Shown: in pieces, positions 1 through 8,751 of the stretch
Layout: each line of letters begins with the position of its first letter
Position numbering within the stretch: position 1 is the first letter of the stretch
NCBI GenBank assembly: GCA_018815555.1
Contig: JAHIWF010000108.1
Coordinates: forward strand, 1-40,692
Reading direction: 5' to 3'
DNA: 40,692 nucleotides
Source: Spirochaetota bacterium
GTDB taxonomy: Bacteria; Spirochaetota; Spirochaetia; Treponematales; UBA12059
Made by a program: the position numbers and the translations under genes
Notes under the pieces: model-generated
Seen by the model: only the letters and a program-made list of their open reading frames with translations
Databases searched by the model: none
What the model was told of the DNA's origin: nothing

Positions 1-319
1 GTGTGCGATCCTGGGAACTCCAGGCTGGTGTGCTGACACCGCTTTTGATGATCTCTACAATCCGGAAGCTTCCGTCTTTCTGCCCTGAGCCAGCCTGAAA
101 AGCTGCAATGGCTGCGCTGATGGCTGCGACCAGTTCGGCTCTGTCAGTATTTGGCTTTTCCGCTGCTGCGGTACTTGTGGTCGAGTTTGCTGCTGATGCC
201 ACTGCCGCTTTACGCGGTACAAACACCAATCTGAAAATTTCCAGTACAACCATCAATGAGACCAGGGCCAGAAATACGGTGCCAACACCGATTACTACTA
301 TTGTCCACATGCTTGTCAT
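1..319 (-). CDS. OadG/MmdD-family membrane subunit of a biotin-dependent decarboxylase (3' end outside window)
   Basis: This reading frame is open to the window edge, so it is absent from the ORF track. It starts at ATG 319 and gives at least 106 residues. Residues 4-33 form one hydrophobic helix (TIVVIGVGTVFLALVSLMVV). An Ala/Ser/Thr-rich linker follows, then an Ala-rich helix (AELVAAISAAIAAFQ) and a basic Ser-rich end. That is the architecture of the small gamma/delta subunit of sodium-pump decarboxylases (oxaloacetate decarboxylase OadG, methylmalonyl-CoA decarboxylase MmdD). In those enzymes it anchors the carboxyltransferase to the membrane beta subunit. It begins 10 bases after the mmdA stop codon, so it is the next gene of that operon. 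A second in-frame ATG at 310 is an alternative start. The biotin carrier and the beta subunit would be expected just beyond the edge, which I cannot see. Confidence 0.8.
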   Translation of the reverse strand, partial: MTSMWTIVVIGVGTVFLALVSLMVVLEIFRLVFVPRKAAVASAANSTTSTAAAEKPNTDRAELVAAISAAIAAFQAGSGQKDGSFRIVEIIKSGVSTPAWSSQDRT

Positions 320-329
320 GATACCTGCC

Positions 330-1874
330 TTACACCGGAAGGTTGCCGTGCTTTTTAGCAGGGCGGGCTTCGCGCTTGCCGGCAAGCATGTTCAGTGCTG
401 CGGCCAGACGGCTGCGGGTATCAGCCGGGTCAATTACATCGTCCACATAGCCGCGTACTGCAGCCTTGTAGGGATTGGCAAAATTATGCTTGTATTCATC
501 AATTTTTTGCTTGCGCATGGCATCGGCATCGGCTGCTTCATCAATTTCCTTCTTGAAGATGATATTGGCTGCTCCATCCGGGCCCATGACCGCAATTTCG
601 GCACTGGGCCAGGCAAAAACCTGATCAGCTCCGAGATGTCGCGAACACATGGCGATGTAAGCTCCACCATAGGCTTTGCGAACAATAACGGTCAGCTTGG
701 GAACAGAAGCCTCCGAATAGGCATACAGCAACTTTGCACCGTGACGGATTACACCGGCATGTTCCTGGCCGACACCAGGCAGATAGCCGGCAGTATCGGT
801 GAAGGTAACCAACGGAATGTTAAAGGCATCGCAAAAGCGGATAAAGCGGCTGGCTTTATCCGAGGCATTGATATCCAGCACACCGGCCATAATTTTTGGC
901 TGGTTGGCAATAATGCCGACCGGTTTACCGCCAAGGCGGGCAAAACAGGTTACAATATTCTGGGCATATAAAGGCTGAATTTCAAAATAGTCACCATCGT
1001 CAAAGACCTGACTGATTACATCGCGGATATCGTAGGGCTTATTGGGCTGATCCGGTATCAGTGCAGCCACTTTTGGCAGATTGCGGTGAATGTCGTCACT
1101 TGTTTTGGCAACGGGCGGATCCTCTACATTGTTCTGCGGCAGGTAAGAAAGCAGCTTGCGGATGCCGGCCAGGGTTTCCTGCTCGGAATTGAACATGAGA
1201 CTGGCTACGCCGGATATCTGACTGTGCACCAGTGCACCGCCGAGTGCTTCCGCTGTTACATCCTCGCGGGTTACAGCCTTAATAACCTGAGGCCCAGTAA
1301 TGAACATGTTGGCCGATTTGTCGACCATGATGGTAAAATCGGTAAGGGCTGGTGAATAAACGGCACCACCAGCGCAGGGGCCCATGATCACTGATATTTG
1401 GGGAATGACACCGGAGGCCAGTGTATTGCGGTAAAAGATATCGCCATAACCGGACAGGGCGTCTACCCCCTCTTGGATACGTGCGCCGCCTGAGTCGTTG
1501 ATGCCGATACAGGGGCAGCCTATCTTCATGGCCAGGTCCATGGCCTTGCAGATCTTGGCTGCGTGCATCTCACCCAGCGAACCACCGACAACTGTAAAAT
1601 CCTGGGCAAATACTGTAATCATACGGCCGGCAACAGTACCGTATCCGATGACAACACCTTCGCCGGGGGCTTCAGTTTTGTCCATTCCCAGGTCTACAGC
1701 GCGGTGTTCGACAAAGGCGTCAACTTCGGTGAAGCTGCCTTCGTCCAGTAGGGTTTCTATGCGCTCGCGCGCTGTCATTTTGCCTTTGGCATGTTGGGCT
1801 TCTACGCGTTTTGGTCCGCCGCCAGCCATTATACGATCACGCCGCTGCTTGAGTTCTTTCAGTTTTTCGTCCAT
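330..1874 (-). CDS. mmdA: Methylmalonyl-CoA decarboxylase alpha subunit / acyl-CoA carboxyltransferase (12S type)
   Basis: The product is a 514-residue carboxyltransferase of the crotonase-like fold family shared by MmdA, propionyl-CoA carboxylase beta and the 12S transcarboxylase subunit. It moves the carboxyl group of (S)-methylmalonyl-CoA to biotin, giving propionyl-CoA. Two half-domains are visible. The N-terminal half carries INDSGGARIQEGVDALSGYG and a CAGGAVYSPA oxyanion loop. The C-terminal half carries FTDTAGYLPG and AYGGAYIAMCSRHLG. Length fits the family. The ORF track begins 27 codons too early. ATG 1874 is preceded by GGAG at good spacing and begins MDEKLKELKQRRD, the usual family start. 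A promoter (TTAACA-17-TACAAT) lies about 80 bases upstream and the OadG-like gene follows directly. The neighbours favour decarboxylase or transcarboxylase over a propionyl-CoA carboxylase, but sequence alone does not settle the direction. Confidence 0.93.
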   Translation of the reverse strand: MDEKLKELKQRRDRIMAGGGPKRVEAQHAKGKMTARERIETLLDEGSFTEVDAFVEHRAVDLGMDKTEAPGEGVVIGYGTVAGRMITVFAQDFTVVGGSLGEMHAAKICKAMDLAMKIGCPCIGINDSGGARIQEGVDALSGYGDIFYRNTLASGVIPQISVIMGPCAGGAVYSPALTDFTIMVDKSANMFITGPQVIKAVTREDVTAEALGGALVHSQISGVASLMFNSEQETLAGIRKLLSYLPQNNVEDPPVAKTSDDIHRNLPKVAALIPDQPNKPYDIRDVISQVFDDGDYFEIQPLYAQNIVTCFARLGGKPVGIIANQPKIMAGVLDINASDKASRFIRFCDAFNIPLVTFTDTAGYLPGVGQEHAGVIRHGAKLLYAYSEASVPKLTVIVRKAYGGAYIAMCSRHLGADQVFAWPSAEIAVMGPDGAANIIFKKEIDEAADADAMRKQKIDEYKHNFANPYKAAVRGYVDDVIDPADTRSRLAAALNMLAGKREARPAKKHGNLPV

Positions 1875-1960
1875 CCAGTTACTCCATATAAAAAAGTAGT
1901 AGAGCCTTGCGATCGACGATACGAAACGCCGGCTGCACCTGTCATTACTATCCAAAAATT

Positions 1961-1989
1961 ATTGTACCATGTCATTCTGATGATGTTAA
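1961..1989 (-). promoter_or_regulatory. Promoter for mmdA operon
   Basis: On the minus strand TTAACA and TACAAT are separated by exactly 17 bases, each matching the sigma70 consensus in five of six positions. Transcription would begin near 1953, about 80 bases before the mmdA ATG. The 171-base gap after the epimerase gene fits a separate transcription unit. Confidence 0.6.
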
Positions 1990-2045
1990 GATGGTTACGA
2001 CAATAATTAGCTATTTGTCAATGCTGCGAATATAAGATTGAGTAC

Positions 2046-2447
2046 TCAGTCACGCTGGCAGAGCTCGATAAGCACGCCATTGGTAGATTTGGGATGCAAG
2101 AAGGCAATTTTTGCCCCACCGGCACCGTAGCGCGGCTTTTCGTCAATAAGGCGTACGCCTTTGCTGCGCAGCTCTTCGAGTGCGTCTGCGATATTATCAA
2201 CCTTAAAGGCGATGTGCTGTATACCCTGGCCCTTGCTTTCGATGAATTTGGCAATGGGACCATCGGCTTCGGTTGACTCGAGCAGCTCAATTTCGGTGTC
2301 CCCTACCGGCAGAAAGGCGACCCGAACCTTCTGATCCGCAACTGTTTCCGTGCCATGCAGCTTAAGGCCGAGGATGTCGGTATAAACCTTAAGTGTTTCA
2401 TCGAGGTTGGCTACTGCAATACCAATATGGTCTATTTTTCCTGTCAT
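2046..2447 (-). CDS. mce: Methylmalonyl-CoA epimerase
   Basis: The 133-residue protein is a glyoxalase/VOC-fold epimerase that interconverts (R)- and (S)-methylmalonyl-CoA. The mutase makes the R form and the decarboxylase uses the S form, so this enzyme links the two neighbours. Metal ligands can be seen in the family positions: His in KIDHIGIAV near the N terminus, His in IQHIAFKV in the second half, and Glu near the C terminus in LIELCQ. The length is normal for the family. ATG 2447 has AAGGAGA upstream at good spacing. It lies 26 bases after meaB and is probably the last gene of the mutase operon, before the separate mmdA promoter. Confidence 0.95.
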   Translation of the reverse strand: MTGKIDHIGIAVANLDETLKVYTDILGLKLHGTETVADQKVRVAFLPVGDTEIELLESTEADGPIAKFIESKGQGIQHIAFKVDNIADALEELRSKGVRLIDEKPRYGAGGAKIAFLHPKSTNGVLIELCQRD

Positions 2448-2473
2448 TCTGTTCTCCTTATTGTTACTAAAGC

Positions 2474-3541
2474 TTAATCAGATACAAGCCGTAATCCGGC
2501 AGCAATAATGCCTTCCTGAACTTGTGCGAGCGCCTGATAGTAATCGGTATCTTTATGCAATACGGCTTCGGCTGCATTAGCCAGTTGGCTATGCGCATTA
2601 GCATTATCCAGCCAGCCCAGAAGATTGTCAGCTACGGCGTTGCGTAACTCCCACATGGTATTTTCATGGCGATGTTTGAGCAGCCATTCAGTGTCAGAAA
2701 GCATGGCATGATGTGCCAATATCTCGTCTACCAGAACGCTCACACCTTCGCCCTGTTCAGCTATAGTGAGCAGTACCGGTGGTATTCGTAAAGCTCCGCC
2801 ATGCGGATCTTCCTGCACATTCTCGCCCCTTAACCTGGCTTGCTGTACTGTATGCTCGTACACAGCCTTGTAGAGGCCGGAGAAGCGGGTATTTGCACCG
2901 TTCATGATGGCTGTTTCCATCATGGCACGGGTTTCCCGCACTACCCGCTCCGCGCCGTCCCGATCGGCTTTGTTAACACAGAAAATATCGCCGATTTCCA
3001 TGACGCCGGCCTTAATGGCCTGTATGTCATCACCAAGACCCGGAACTGCAACGAGGACTACGGTGTCGGCGCAGCGTACGATATCGATTTCACTCTGGCC
3101 GACGCCGACTGTTTCAATAATCACTGTATCATAAGCGGCGGCATCCAAAGCCCGCACTGTTTCGGCGGCCGCCCGGGATAAACCGCCCAGGTGACCCCGG
3201 CTGGCCAGGCTGCGTATAAAAACACCCTCATCGGTGGCATGGCGCATCATGCGGATTCGGTCGCCCAGGATTGCTCCGCCGGTAAACGGACTGGAAGGGT
3301 CTATGGCGACAACTGCTACTCTTCGGCCACGATTGCGTAACTCGCCAATGATTTTATCAGTTAAGGTACTCTTGCCGGAACCGGGCGGGCCTGTGATGCC
3401 GACTACATGAGCCTTGCCTGTTTTATCATGTAGTGCCTTGAGTACCTCAATACGTGCCGGATCCTGCCGCTCGATCATAGTGATCAATCTGGCTAGATGT
3501 CGAGGATTATCGAGTATATTCAAGGCCATACGTTCCGACAT
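2474..3541 (-). CDS. meaB: Methylmalonyl-CoA mutase-associated GTPase MeaB
   Basis: This 355-residue P-loop GTPase is of the MeaB/ArgK family. These proteins chaperone methylmalonyl-CoA mutase, gating cobalamin loading and protecting or reactivating the enzyme. Visible motifs are the Walker A loop GPPGSGKST near residue 52, a [18 protein letters not shown] switch region, ETVGVGQSE (Walker B/switch II region) and NKAD for guanine recognition. The C-terminal helices probably form the dimerisation arm. The start at 3541 lies 12 bases after the stop of the B12-binding subunit and has only a weak GGGA upstream. Met5 (base 3529) is an alternative. Position inside the mutase operon supports the assignment over the old name LAO/AO transport ATPase. 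Confidence 0.94.
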   Translation of the reverse strand: MSERMALNILDNPRHLARLITMIERQDPARIEVLKALHDKTGKAHVVGITGPPGSGKSTLTDKIIGELRNRGRRVAVVAIDPSSPFTGGAILGDRIRMMRHATDEGVFIRSLASRGHLGGLSRAAAETVRALDAAAYDTVIIETVGVGQSEIDIVRCADTVVLVAVPGLGDDIQAIKAGVMEIGDIFCVNKADRDGAERVVRETRAMMETAIMNGANTRFSGLYKAVYEHTVQQARLRGENVQEDPHGGALRIPPVLLTIAEQGEGVSVLVDEILAHHAMLSDTEWLLKHRHENTMWELRNAVADNLLGWLDNANAHSQLANAAEAVLHKDTDYYQALAQVQEGIIAAGLRLVSD

Positions 3542-3553
3542 GAAGCAATCCCG

Positions 3554-3958
3554 TCAGGCTTTCCGCTTCAGATTATTTTTAATGAATTCAATGGTTGTAC
3601 CAGTTGCGGTGCCAGGGGTAAAAATTTCGGCAATGCCGGCAGCTTTCAGCCCCGGGATATCTTCGTCGGGTATTACTCCGCCGCCTATTACCAGCACATC
3701 ATCCATGTTTTTTTCACGCAATAATTCCATTACCCGCGGAAACAGGTGATTGTGGGCACCGGAGAGAATACTCATAGCCACCACATCCACGTCTTCCTGG
3801 AGAGCGGCATTGACGATCTGCTCGGGAGTCTGACGCAGACCAGTATAGATCACTTCCATTCCGGCATCACGAAAAGCGCGGGCCACTACTTTAGCACCCC
3901 TATCATGACCATCAAGTCCGGGTTTGGCTACCAATACACGAATTTTCTGTTCCATCAT
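3554..3958 (-). CDS. Methylmalonyl-CoA mutase, cobalamin-binding subunit
   Basis: The 134-residue protein is a stand-alone B12-binding domain of the mutase C-terminal type. It contains the DxHxxG signature as DGHDRG near residue 17, whose His is the lower axial ligand to cobalt. It also has the [12 protein letters not shown] and [11 protein letters not shown] segments of the Rossmann-like fold and ends with [11 protein letters not shown]. In many bacteria this domain is fused to the catalytic subunit. Here the two are separate genes, an arrangement known from archaea and some anaerobes. It begins 10 bases after the large-subunit stop. Two adjacent ATG codons exist. AGGAG lies 3 bases before the first and 6 before the second (3955), so the second may be the true start. 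Confidence 0.95.
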   Translation of the reverse strand: MMEQKIRVLVAKPGLDGHDRGAKVVARAFRDAGMEVIYTGLRQTPEQIVNAALQEDVDVVAMSILSGAHNHLFPRVMELLREKNMDDVLVIGGGVIPDEDIPGLKAAGIAEIFTPGTATGTTIEFIKNNLKRKA

Positions 3959-3967
3959 GGGCTCCTG

Positions 3968-5635
3968 TTAAAGTATGACTTTCTGCTGATATTCACCAAA
4001 AATGCCACGTAAAATATCACAAATTTCGCCAAGAGTGGCATAACAGCGCACGGCATCGAGAATTAGCGGCATCAGGTTATCATTGCCCTGTGCTGCTTTT
4101 TCCAAAGTGACCAAACTGTTTTTTACAGCGGCATTATCCCGTTTAGCGCGCAGCTCGCGCAGTTTTTGCGACTGCTGCTCTCCGACTATAGGATCAACTT
4201 TGAGCAATCCGGTTGGAGGGGCTTCTTTGATCTGGAATTTGTTCATGCCCACAACGACCCGCTCGCCGGACTCTATATCCATCTGGTAGGAGTAGGCGGC
4301 ATCCTGGATCTCCTGCTGGACATAACCGCGTTCGATGGCCTTAACCGCACCGCCCATTGAATCGATCCTGGCAATGTATTCAAGCGCTTCTTTTTCGATA
4401 CGGTCAGTCATGCTCTCCACATAGTAGGAGCCAGCCAGCGGATCGATGGTTTCGGTGGCACCGGATTCGTAGGCGACAATCTGCTGGGTACGCAGGGCTA
4501 TGCGTACCGAAGCTTCGGTTGGCAAAGCCAGAGCTTCATCCTTGGAGTTGGTATGCAGAGACTGGGTACCGCCAAGCACGGCAGCCAGGGTCTGGATTGC
4601 CACACGAACGATATTGTTGTCCGGCTGCTGGGCTGTAAGCGTGGAGCCTCCAGTCTGGGTATGGAAACGCAGCATCAGGCTCTTGGGATTACTGGCCTTA
4701 AAACGATTTTTCATGATTGACGCCCAAACGCGGCGGGCTGCCCGGAATTTTGCGACCTCTTCGAAAAGGTCATTATGCGAATTGAAGAAGAAAGAGAGGC
4801 GTGGTGCAAAGTCGTCAACACTGAGTCCGGCTTTGATAGCCGCATCTACATAAGCGATGCCGTCAGCCAGGGTAAAGGCTACTTCCTGCGAAGCAGTGGA
4901 ACCGGCTTCGCGGATGTGATAACCGGAAATGGAAATAGTATTCCAGTTTGGGACATCTTTCGAGCAGTATGCAAAAATGTCGGTAATAAGCCGCATGGAA
5001 GGTTCTGGCGGGAAAATATAGGTGCCGCGGGCAACATACTCTTTTAGAATGTCGTTTTGGATGGTGCCATTAAGCTGTTCGGGTTTAACACCCTGTTTCT
5101 CGGCGACAGCAATGTACATGGCCAGAAGCACCGAAGCCGGAGCGTTGATGGTCATGGATGTGGAAACTTTATCCAACGGAATACCGTCGAACAGGATTTC
5201 CATGTCGGCCAGTGAATCTATGGCTACGCCGACCTTGCCGACTTCACCCTGGGATAAAGCATGATCAGAATCATAACCAATCTGGGTGGGCAGGTCGAAG
5301 GCTACCGAAAGACCGGTAGTCCCCTGGTCCAGCAGAAACTTGTAGCGTTTGTTGGATTCTTCGGCGGTAGAAAAACCGGCATACTGGCGCATGGTCCACA
5401 ATCGACCGCGGTACATAGTGTTCTGTACACCACGGGTGTAGGGATATTCGCCGGGGAAACCGATTTTTTCTACATAATTAATGTCTTTTGTGTCGAGCGG
5501 GGTGTATAAGGTGTTTACCGGAGCATTTGATCCTGTAGTAAACATTTTTTTGCGTTCCGGGAACCGGGCGGCGGCTTTCTGCACGCCAGCCTCATAAGCA
5601 GTGTTGGCTTGCTGGATGGTTTCGATCTCGTTCAT
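3968..5635 (-). CDS. Methylmalonyl-CoA mutase, catalytic (large) subunit
   Basis: This is a 555-residue TIM-barrel subunit of adenosylcobalamin-dependent methylmalonyl-CoA mutase, converting succinyl-CoA and (R)-methylmalonyl-CoA. Characteristic stretches are [19 protein letters not shown] and WTMRQYAGF near the N terminus (substrate-channel region), [38 protein letters not shown], and [19 protein letters not shown]. The track start is 11 codons too long. ATG 5635 gives MNEIETIQQ and is preceded by AAGGGAG at suitable spacing. It is the first gene of a set with the B12 subunit, meaB and epimerase. A strong terminator-like hairpin separates it from korC just upstream, and no convincing promoter fits in the remaining 35 bases. 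Its transcription may therefore depend on readthrough. Confidence 0.95.
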   Translation of the reverse strand: MNEIETIQQANTAYEAGVQKAAARFPERKKMFTTGSNAPVNTLYTPLDTKDINYVEKIGFPGEYPYTRGVQNTMYRGRLWTMRQYAGFSTAEESNKRYKFLLDQGTTGLSVAFDLPTQIGYDSDHALSQGEVGKVGVAIDSLADMEILFDGIPLDKVSTSMTINAPASVLLAMYIAVAEKQGVKPEQLNGTIQNDILKEYVARGTYIFPPEPSMRLITDIFAYCSKDVPNWNTISISGYHIREAGSTASQEVAFTLADGIAYVDAAIKAGLSVDDFAPRLSFFFNSHNDLFEEVAKFRAARRVWASIMKNRFKASNPKSLMLRFHTQTGGSTLTAQQPDNNIVRVAIQTLAAVLGGTQSLHTNSKDEALALPTEASVRIALRTQQIVAYESGATETIDPLAGSYYVESMTDRIEKEALEYIARIDSMGGAVKAIERGYVQQEIQDAAYSYQMDIESGERVVVGMNKFQIKEAPPTGLLKVDPIVGEQQSQKLRELRAKRDNAAVKNSLVTLEKAAQGNDNLMPLILDAVRCYATLGEICDILRGIFGEYQQKVIL

Positions 5636-5660
5636 GGCAACTCCCTTGCATGATGATTCT

Positions 5661-5698
5661 ATAAACAAAACCCGGTGTCTGGGCTGCAGACGCCGGGT
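5661..5698 (-). terminator. Intrinsic terminator between korC and the mutase operon
   Basis: On the minus strand ACCCGG-c-GTCTG pairs with CAGAC-a-CCGGGT around a five-base loop and is followed by TTTTGTTTAT. One internal mismatch interrupts an 11-bp stem. It lies between the korC stop and the mutase start, where it could end or attenuate the kor transcript. Confidence 0.75.
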
Positions 5699-5704
5699 CG
5701 GAAA

Positions 5705-6244
5705 CTAGGCTGTAGCCTTGGCCGCTGCGGCCAGTTCGAAACCCTTACGTAGCGCGGAAAGGTTAAGATCTTCGGTTCCCTGTGGAACACGGTTTTTAAC
5801 GGCCGTCTCCAACTTGCTCTGGCTAACGACACCGGAAATCCCGGCGAGGACACCTAATGCCACGATATTGGCTACTACTTTTTTACCGATTACCGTAGCT
5901 GCCGTATCTAGAATTGGGATGCGAACAGTGCGAGCTTTTATCTGCGGATCGGGCTCTACTGAAGCGTCTACGATGATAAGGCCCTTGCCCATCAATTTAC
6001 CGTAACTTGTGTAAGCCTCGGTAGTAAGCGCAAGAAGATAATCCGGATCGGTGGCTTTGGGATAATCGATATCATCTTCGGAAATGACCACTTCGGCCTT
6101 ACTGGCACCACCACGGGCTTCCGGACCATAACTCTGGGTTTGTACGGCATTCTTGTTGTCCAGAATCGCGCCTTCGGCCAATACGATACCAGCCAGTAGC
6201 AAGCCCTGTCCGCCAGAACCACTTAATCTGAATTCTGTGCGCAT
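5705..6244 (-). CDS. korC: 2-oxoacid:ferredoxin oxidoreductase, gamma subunit
   Basis: The 179-residue protein is the gamma (catalytic-domain) subunit of the 2-oxoacid:acceptor oxidoreductase family. It opens with the family motif RLSGSGGQGLLLAG. SYGPEARGG and an Asp/Tyr-rich stretch, IDYPKATDPDYLLALT, follow. It works with KorA, KorB and KorD to decarboxylate a 2-oxoacid oxidatively to an acyl-CoA, with ferredoxin as electron acceptor. The start overlaps the end of korB by 22 bases and is preceded by GGGAGGAG, so translation is coupled. It is the last gene before the terminator at 5661-5698. Confidence 0.92.
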   Translation of the reverse strand: MRTEFRLSGSGGQGLLLAGIVLAEGAILDNKNAVQTQSYGPEARGGASKAEVVISEDDIDYPKATDPDYLLALTTEAYTSYGKLMGKGLIIVDASVEPDPQIKARTVRIPILDTAATVIGKKVVANIVALGVLAGISGVVSQSKLETAVKNRVPQGTEDLNLSALRKGFELAAAAKATA

Positions 6245-7083
6245 TCCCGTACTCCTCCCTGAAAATTATCAAACTTGCGTTGCAACTGGGCAACAAGCTG
6301 ATCATAGTCAGCAGTAAATTCGCTATCCGGCTTATTGTACAATTCACCGATCATGAACTTGCCTTCGAGCTTTTCTGGTGCCATGGCCTTGGCTGCCTTG
6401 ATATTGACTGCGCTTTCTTTAAACCAGTTCAGCATATCCACGGCGGTACCCAGCTTGTTTCGGCGGCCAAGATAGGTTGGGCATTGGGTTACTGCTTCGA
6501 CAACCGAAAAACCTTTGTTGAGTAATGCTTTCTCAATCAGATCCTCTAGCAAGGTGGCATGGTAAGCGGTAGCGCGAGCTACATACGTGGCTCCGGCCGC
6601 AATAGCCAGGTTGGCCAAATCGAAACTGCGTTCCGAATTGCCGTAGGGTGCAGTAGTTCCGATCATTCCCTTCGGTGTCATCGGTGAGAATTGGCCTGAG
6701 GTCATTCCATAAATATTATTGTTCATGACAATGGTGGTTATGTCTATATTGCGGCGGGCCGCGTGAATGAAATGGTTTCCACCGATAGCCGTACAATCGC
6801 CGTCACCGGTCATCACTATTACTTTCAGGTTCGGGCGCGAATGTTTTACGCCAGTGGCAAAGGCCAATGCGCGACCGTGCGTAGTGTGTAGCGTGTCAAA
6901 ATCAAGGTAGCCGGGGGCGCGGCTGGAACAACCGATCCCGGATACAACGACAACATTGCTGCGATCCAGATTCAGCCGGGCGATAGCACGAACCAGAGCG
7001 CCGGTAACAGTGCCATGGCCGCAGCCCGGACACCAGATGTGCGGCAGACGCTGCTCGCGGAAATATTTCATGCTCTCACTCAT
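6223..7083 (-). CDS. korB: 2-oxoacid:ferredoxin oxidoreductase, beta (TPP-binding) subunit
   Basis: The 286-residue thiamine-pyrophosphate subunit carries WCPGCGHG near residue 17 (cysteines of the iron-sulfur centre). It then has the TPP/magnesium motif GDGDCTAIGGNHFIHAARRN and VMNNNIYGMTSGQFSP. This layout is typical of KorB and related beta subunits. The start codon overlaps the korA stop in an ATGA arrangement. Together with the 377-residue alpha subunit lacking a fused gamma domain and the small ferredoxin-like delta subunit, this fits the 2-oxoglutarate class. Branched-chain 2-oxoacid oxidoreductases have the same subunit plan, so substrate identity is inferred from the succinyl-CoA-using neighbours. 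Confidence 0.93.
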   Translation of the reverse strand: MSESMKYFREQRLPHIWCPGCGHGTVTGALVRAIARLNLDRSNVVVVSGIGCSSRAPGYLDFDTLHTTHGRALAFATGVKHSRPNLKVIVMTGDGDCTAIGGNHFIHAARRNIDITTIVMNNNIYGMTSGQFSPMTPKGMIGTTAPYGNSERSFDLANLAIAAGATYVARATAYHATLLEDLIEKALLNKGFSVVEAVTQCPTYLGRRNKLGTAVDMLNWFKESAVNIKAAKAMAPEKLEGKFMIGELYNKPDSEFTADYDQLVAQLQRKFDNFQGGVRECAQNSD

Positions 7084-8213
7084 CGCTTGCCTCCCATGAT
7101 GGCTTCGAGAACTTCTTCAGGCCGGAAAAGCTCGCCGTTCACCTTGGTGAGTGATTCTACTGGAGCACGGCAAGCAACAATCCGCTGAATTTCCAGTACC
7201 AGCTGGCCCATGTTCATTTCCGCCACGATGATGCGTTTTACTCGTTTGGATAATTCATCAAGTACGGTTTCCGGGAAAGGCCAGATTGTCTTCGGGCGGA
7301 ACAGTCCGGCTTTAACACCTTTAGCGCGTGCCTGACGAACTGCCGAAAGCGAAGACATGGCACTGGAGCCAAAGGCAACAACCAGCACATCACAGTCATC
7401 GGTATTTTCGGTAAAATAATCACGAATATCCGGCTCAGCTTTTTCGACCTTGCGCATCAGACGTTTGATGGAAGCAGCGGCATTCTCTCCCTTATTGGAC
7501 GGGAATCCGGTTTCGTCATGGAACAAACCGGTTACATGATAGCGGTATCCTTCGCCAAAACTAGCCATCAGCGGTACGCCGCCATCGGGATCGGCTTCGT
7601 ATGGCTTGTAGCCCGTACGGGTTTCCGGTTTGCTCCGATTTACTATTTTGACGCTGGCAGGATCCGGCAATACCACTTTTTCTCGCATGTGACCAATTAC
7701 TTCGTCAGTAAGGACGATAACCGGCACGCGATATTCTTCAGAAATATTGAAGGCTTTAATAGTAAGATCGAAGCATTCTTTAACATTACCCGGTGCCAGC
7801 ACAACGACAGGGTGGTCGCCATGTGTACCCCAACGGGCCTGCATTACATCGCTCTGCGCGGGAGATGTAGGCATGCCGGTGGAGGGTCCCACCCGCTGAA
7901 CATTGATGATGACGATAGGTACTTCAGTCAACGCAGCATAGCCGATATTTTCCTGCATGAGTGAAAATCCGGGCCCACTGGTAGCCGTCATGGCTTTACG
8001 CCCGGTAAGTGCGGCGCCGATGATGGCGGCTATGGATCCTATTTCGTCCTCCATCTGGATGAAGCGACCGCCGGTTTTTGGCAATTCAACTGCACACATT
8101 TCGGCAACTTCGGTAGACGGTGTAATTGGATAGCCGGCATAGAAATCCATTCCGGCGGTGAGTGCGCCCAAGGTACAAGCCTCGTTACCCTGCATAAGTT
8201 TGACATTAGTCAT
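7080..8213 (-). CDS. korA: 2-oxoacid:ferredoxin oxidoreductase, alpha subunit
   Basis: The 377-residue alpha subunit holds the pyrimidine-binding domain of the thiamine enzyme. The N terminus reads MQGNEACTLGALTAGMDFY and then AGYPITPSTE, the classical family signature. TSGPGFSLMQENIGYAALTE and EMNMGQLVLEIQR follow. The ORF track start is 49 codons too early. ATG 8213 has a GGAGG six bases upstream and begins MTNVKLMQG. The gene overlaps the korD stop by 8 bases and the korB start by 4 bases, so the operon is translationally coupled. With korD, korB and korC it would generate succinyl-CoA and reduced ferredoxin, feeding the mutase encoded downstream. Confidence 0.93.
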   Translation of the reverse strand: MTNVKLMQGNEACTLGALTAGMDFYAGYPITPSTEVAEMCAVELPKTGGRFIQMEDEIGSIAAIIGAALTGRKAMTATSGPGFSLMQENIGYAALTEVPIVIINVQRVGPSTGMPTSPAQSDVMQARWGTHGDHPVVVLAPGNVKECFDLTIKAFNISEEYRVPVIVLTDEVIGHMREKVVLPDPASVKIVNRSKPETRTGYKPYEADPDGGVPLMASFGEGYRYHVTGLFHDETGFPSNKGENAAASIKRLMRKVEKAEPDIRDYFTENTDDCDVLVVAFGSSAMSSLSAVRQARAKGVKAGLFRPKTIWPFPETVLDELSKRVKRIIVAEMNMGQLVLEIQRIVACRAPVESLTKVNGELFRPEEVLEAIMGGKR

Positions 8214-8481
8214 GCTCTGCCTCCGGTGATATGCCATAGTCGCGATGGGCGGCATCAATCCCGACAGATTCGGGCTTGCCGCGTTCATGTACCTCAATGG
8301 CAAAATCCGGGCAGCGCAGCTCGCAGAGCCGGCAGCCGATACAAAGGTTCGGTTGAACAACCGTGACCTTACCGTTTTTCAGGGCCAATACCTGTTTGGG
8401 ACAGAATGCGACGCAAATATTGCATCCCTTGCACCAACGTTCCCGGATGACATGTTCGAAAGTTTTCTTCTGTTCGCTCAT
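8206..8481 (-). CDS. korD: 2-oxoacid:ferredoxin oxidoreductase, delta (ferredoxin-like) subunit
   Basis: The 91-residue protein has two [4Fe-4S] binding motifs, CKGCNICVAFCP and CIGCRLCELRCP, separated by 26 residues. It is the electron-transfer subunit that passes electrons from the thiamine/Fe-S core to soluble ferredoxin. It is the first gene of the korDABC operon and overlaps korA by 8 bases. The upstream Shine-Dalgarno is weak (TAGGG). A promoter, TTGACA-17-TATGCT, lies about 65 bases before the ATG. The C-terminal tail after the second cluster (about 35 residues, acidic) is not diagnostic. Confidence 0.92.
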   Translation of the reverse strand: MSEQKKTFEHVIRERWCKGCNICVAFCPKQVLALKNGKVTVVQPNLCIGCRLCELRCPDFAIEVHERGKPESVGIDAAHRDYGISPEAEHD

Positions 8482-8546
8482 AACCCTACACTCGTTGATT
8501 TGTCCGTCCCGAACGGAGAGGCCGTCCAGTAACGAATCTTGACTCC

Positions 8547-8575
8547 AGCATATAATAGAATGAATACTATGTCAA
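8547..8575 (-). promoter_or_regulatory. Promoter for korDABC
   Basis: The minus strand has a perfect TTGACA box, a 17-base spacer and TATGCT (four of six matches). Transcription would start about 58 bases before korD. The remainder of the 270-base divergent region (8482-8751) is AT-rich and holds no gene that I can support. Confidence 0.55.
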
Positions 8576-8678
8576 AGGCCACTTGGCTTGATAATTGAAA
8601 TTTGCATTTTAATTATTAAAATATCGAGACAATAGCGCGTTTTAAGTGCATTACTATATGGAACAAAACTTGCGGCTT

Positions 8679-8687
8679 TGGTATTAT
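8679..8687 (+). promoter_or_regulatory. Possible extended -10 promoter for the carboxyltransferase gene
   Basis: TGG-TATTAT is an extended -10 element about 65 bases before the 8752 start. The -35 region (TGGAAC) is poor, as expected for extended -10 promoters. This is only a weak call in an AT-rich region. Confidence 0.3.
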
Positions 8688-8751
8688 ACCACTGTATTGG
8701 CTGGCAGTCAAAACAAGGATACAGTTTGACTGCATAAACAAGGGAGGCCGC

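Noticed and set aside
108-971. 287-codon plus-strand frame across the OadG-like and mmdA genes
   Set aside because: It lies opposite two well-supported genes, and its product is Cys/Gly-rich without family features.
1874-1955. 27-codon N-terminal extension of mmdA in the ORF track
   Set aside because: The extension (MDSNDRCSRRF...) overlaps the leader region and has no ribosome-binding site. MDEKLKEL is the family-like start with GGAG upstream.
8540-8556. TTGACT close to TATAAT on the plus strand
   Set aside because: The two boxes are only six bases apart, which cannot form a sigma70 promoter in this direction.
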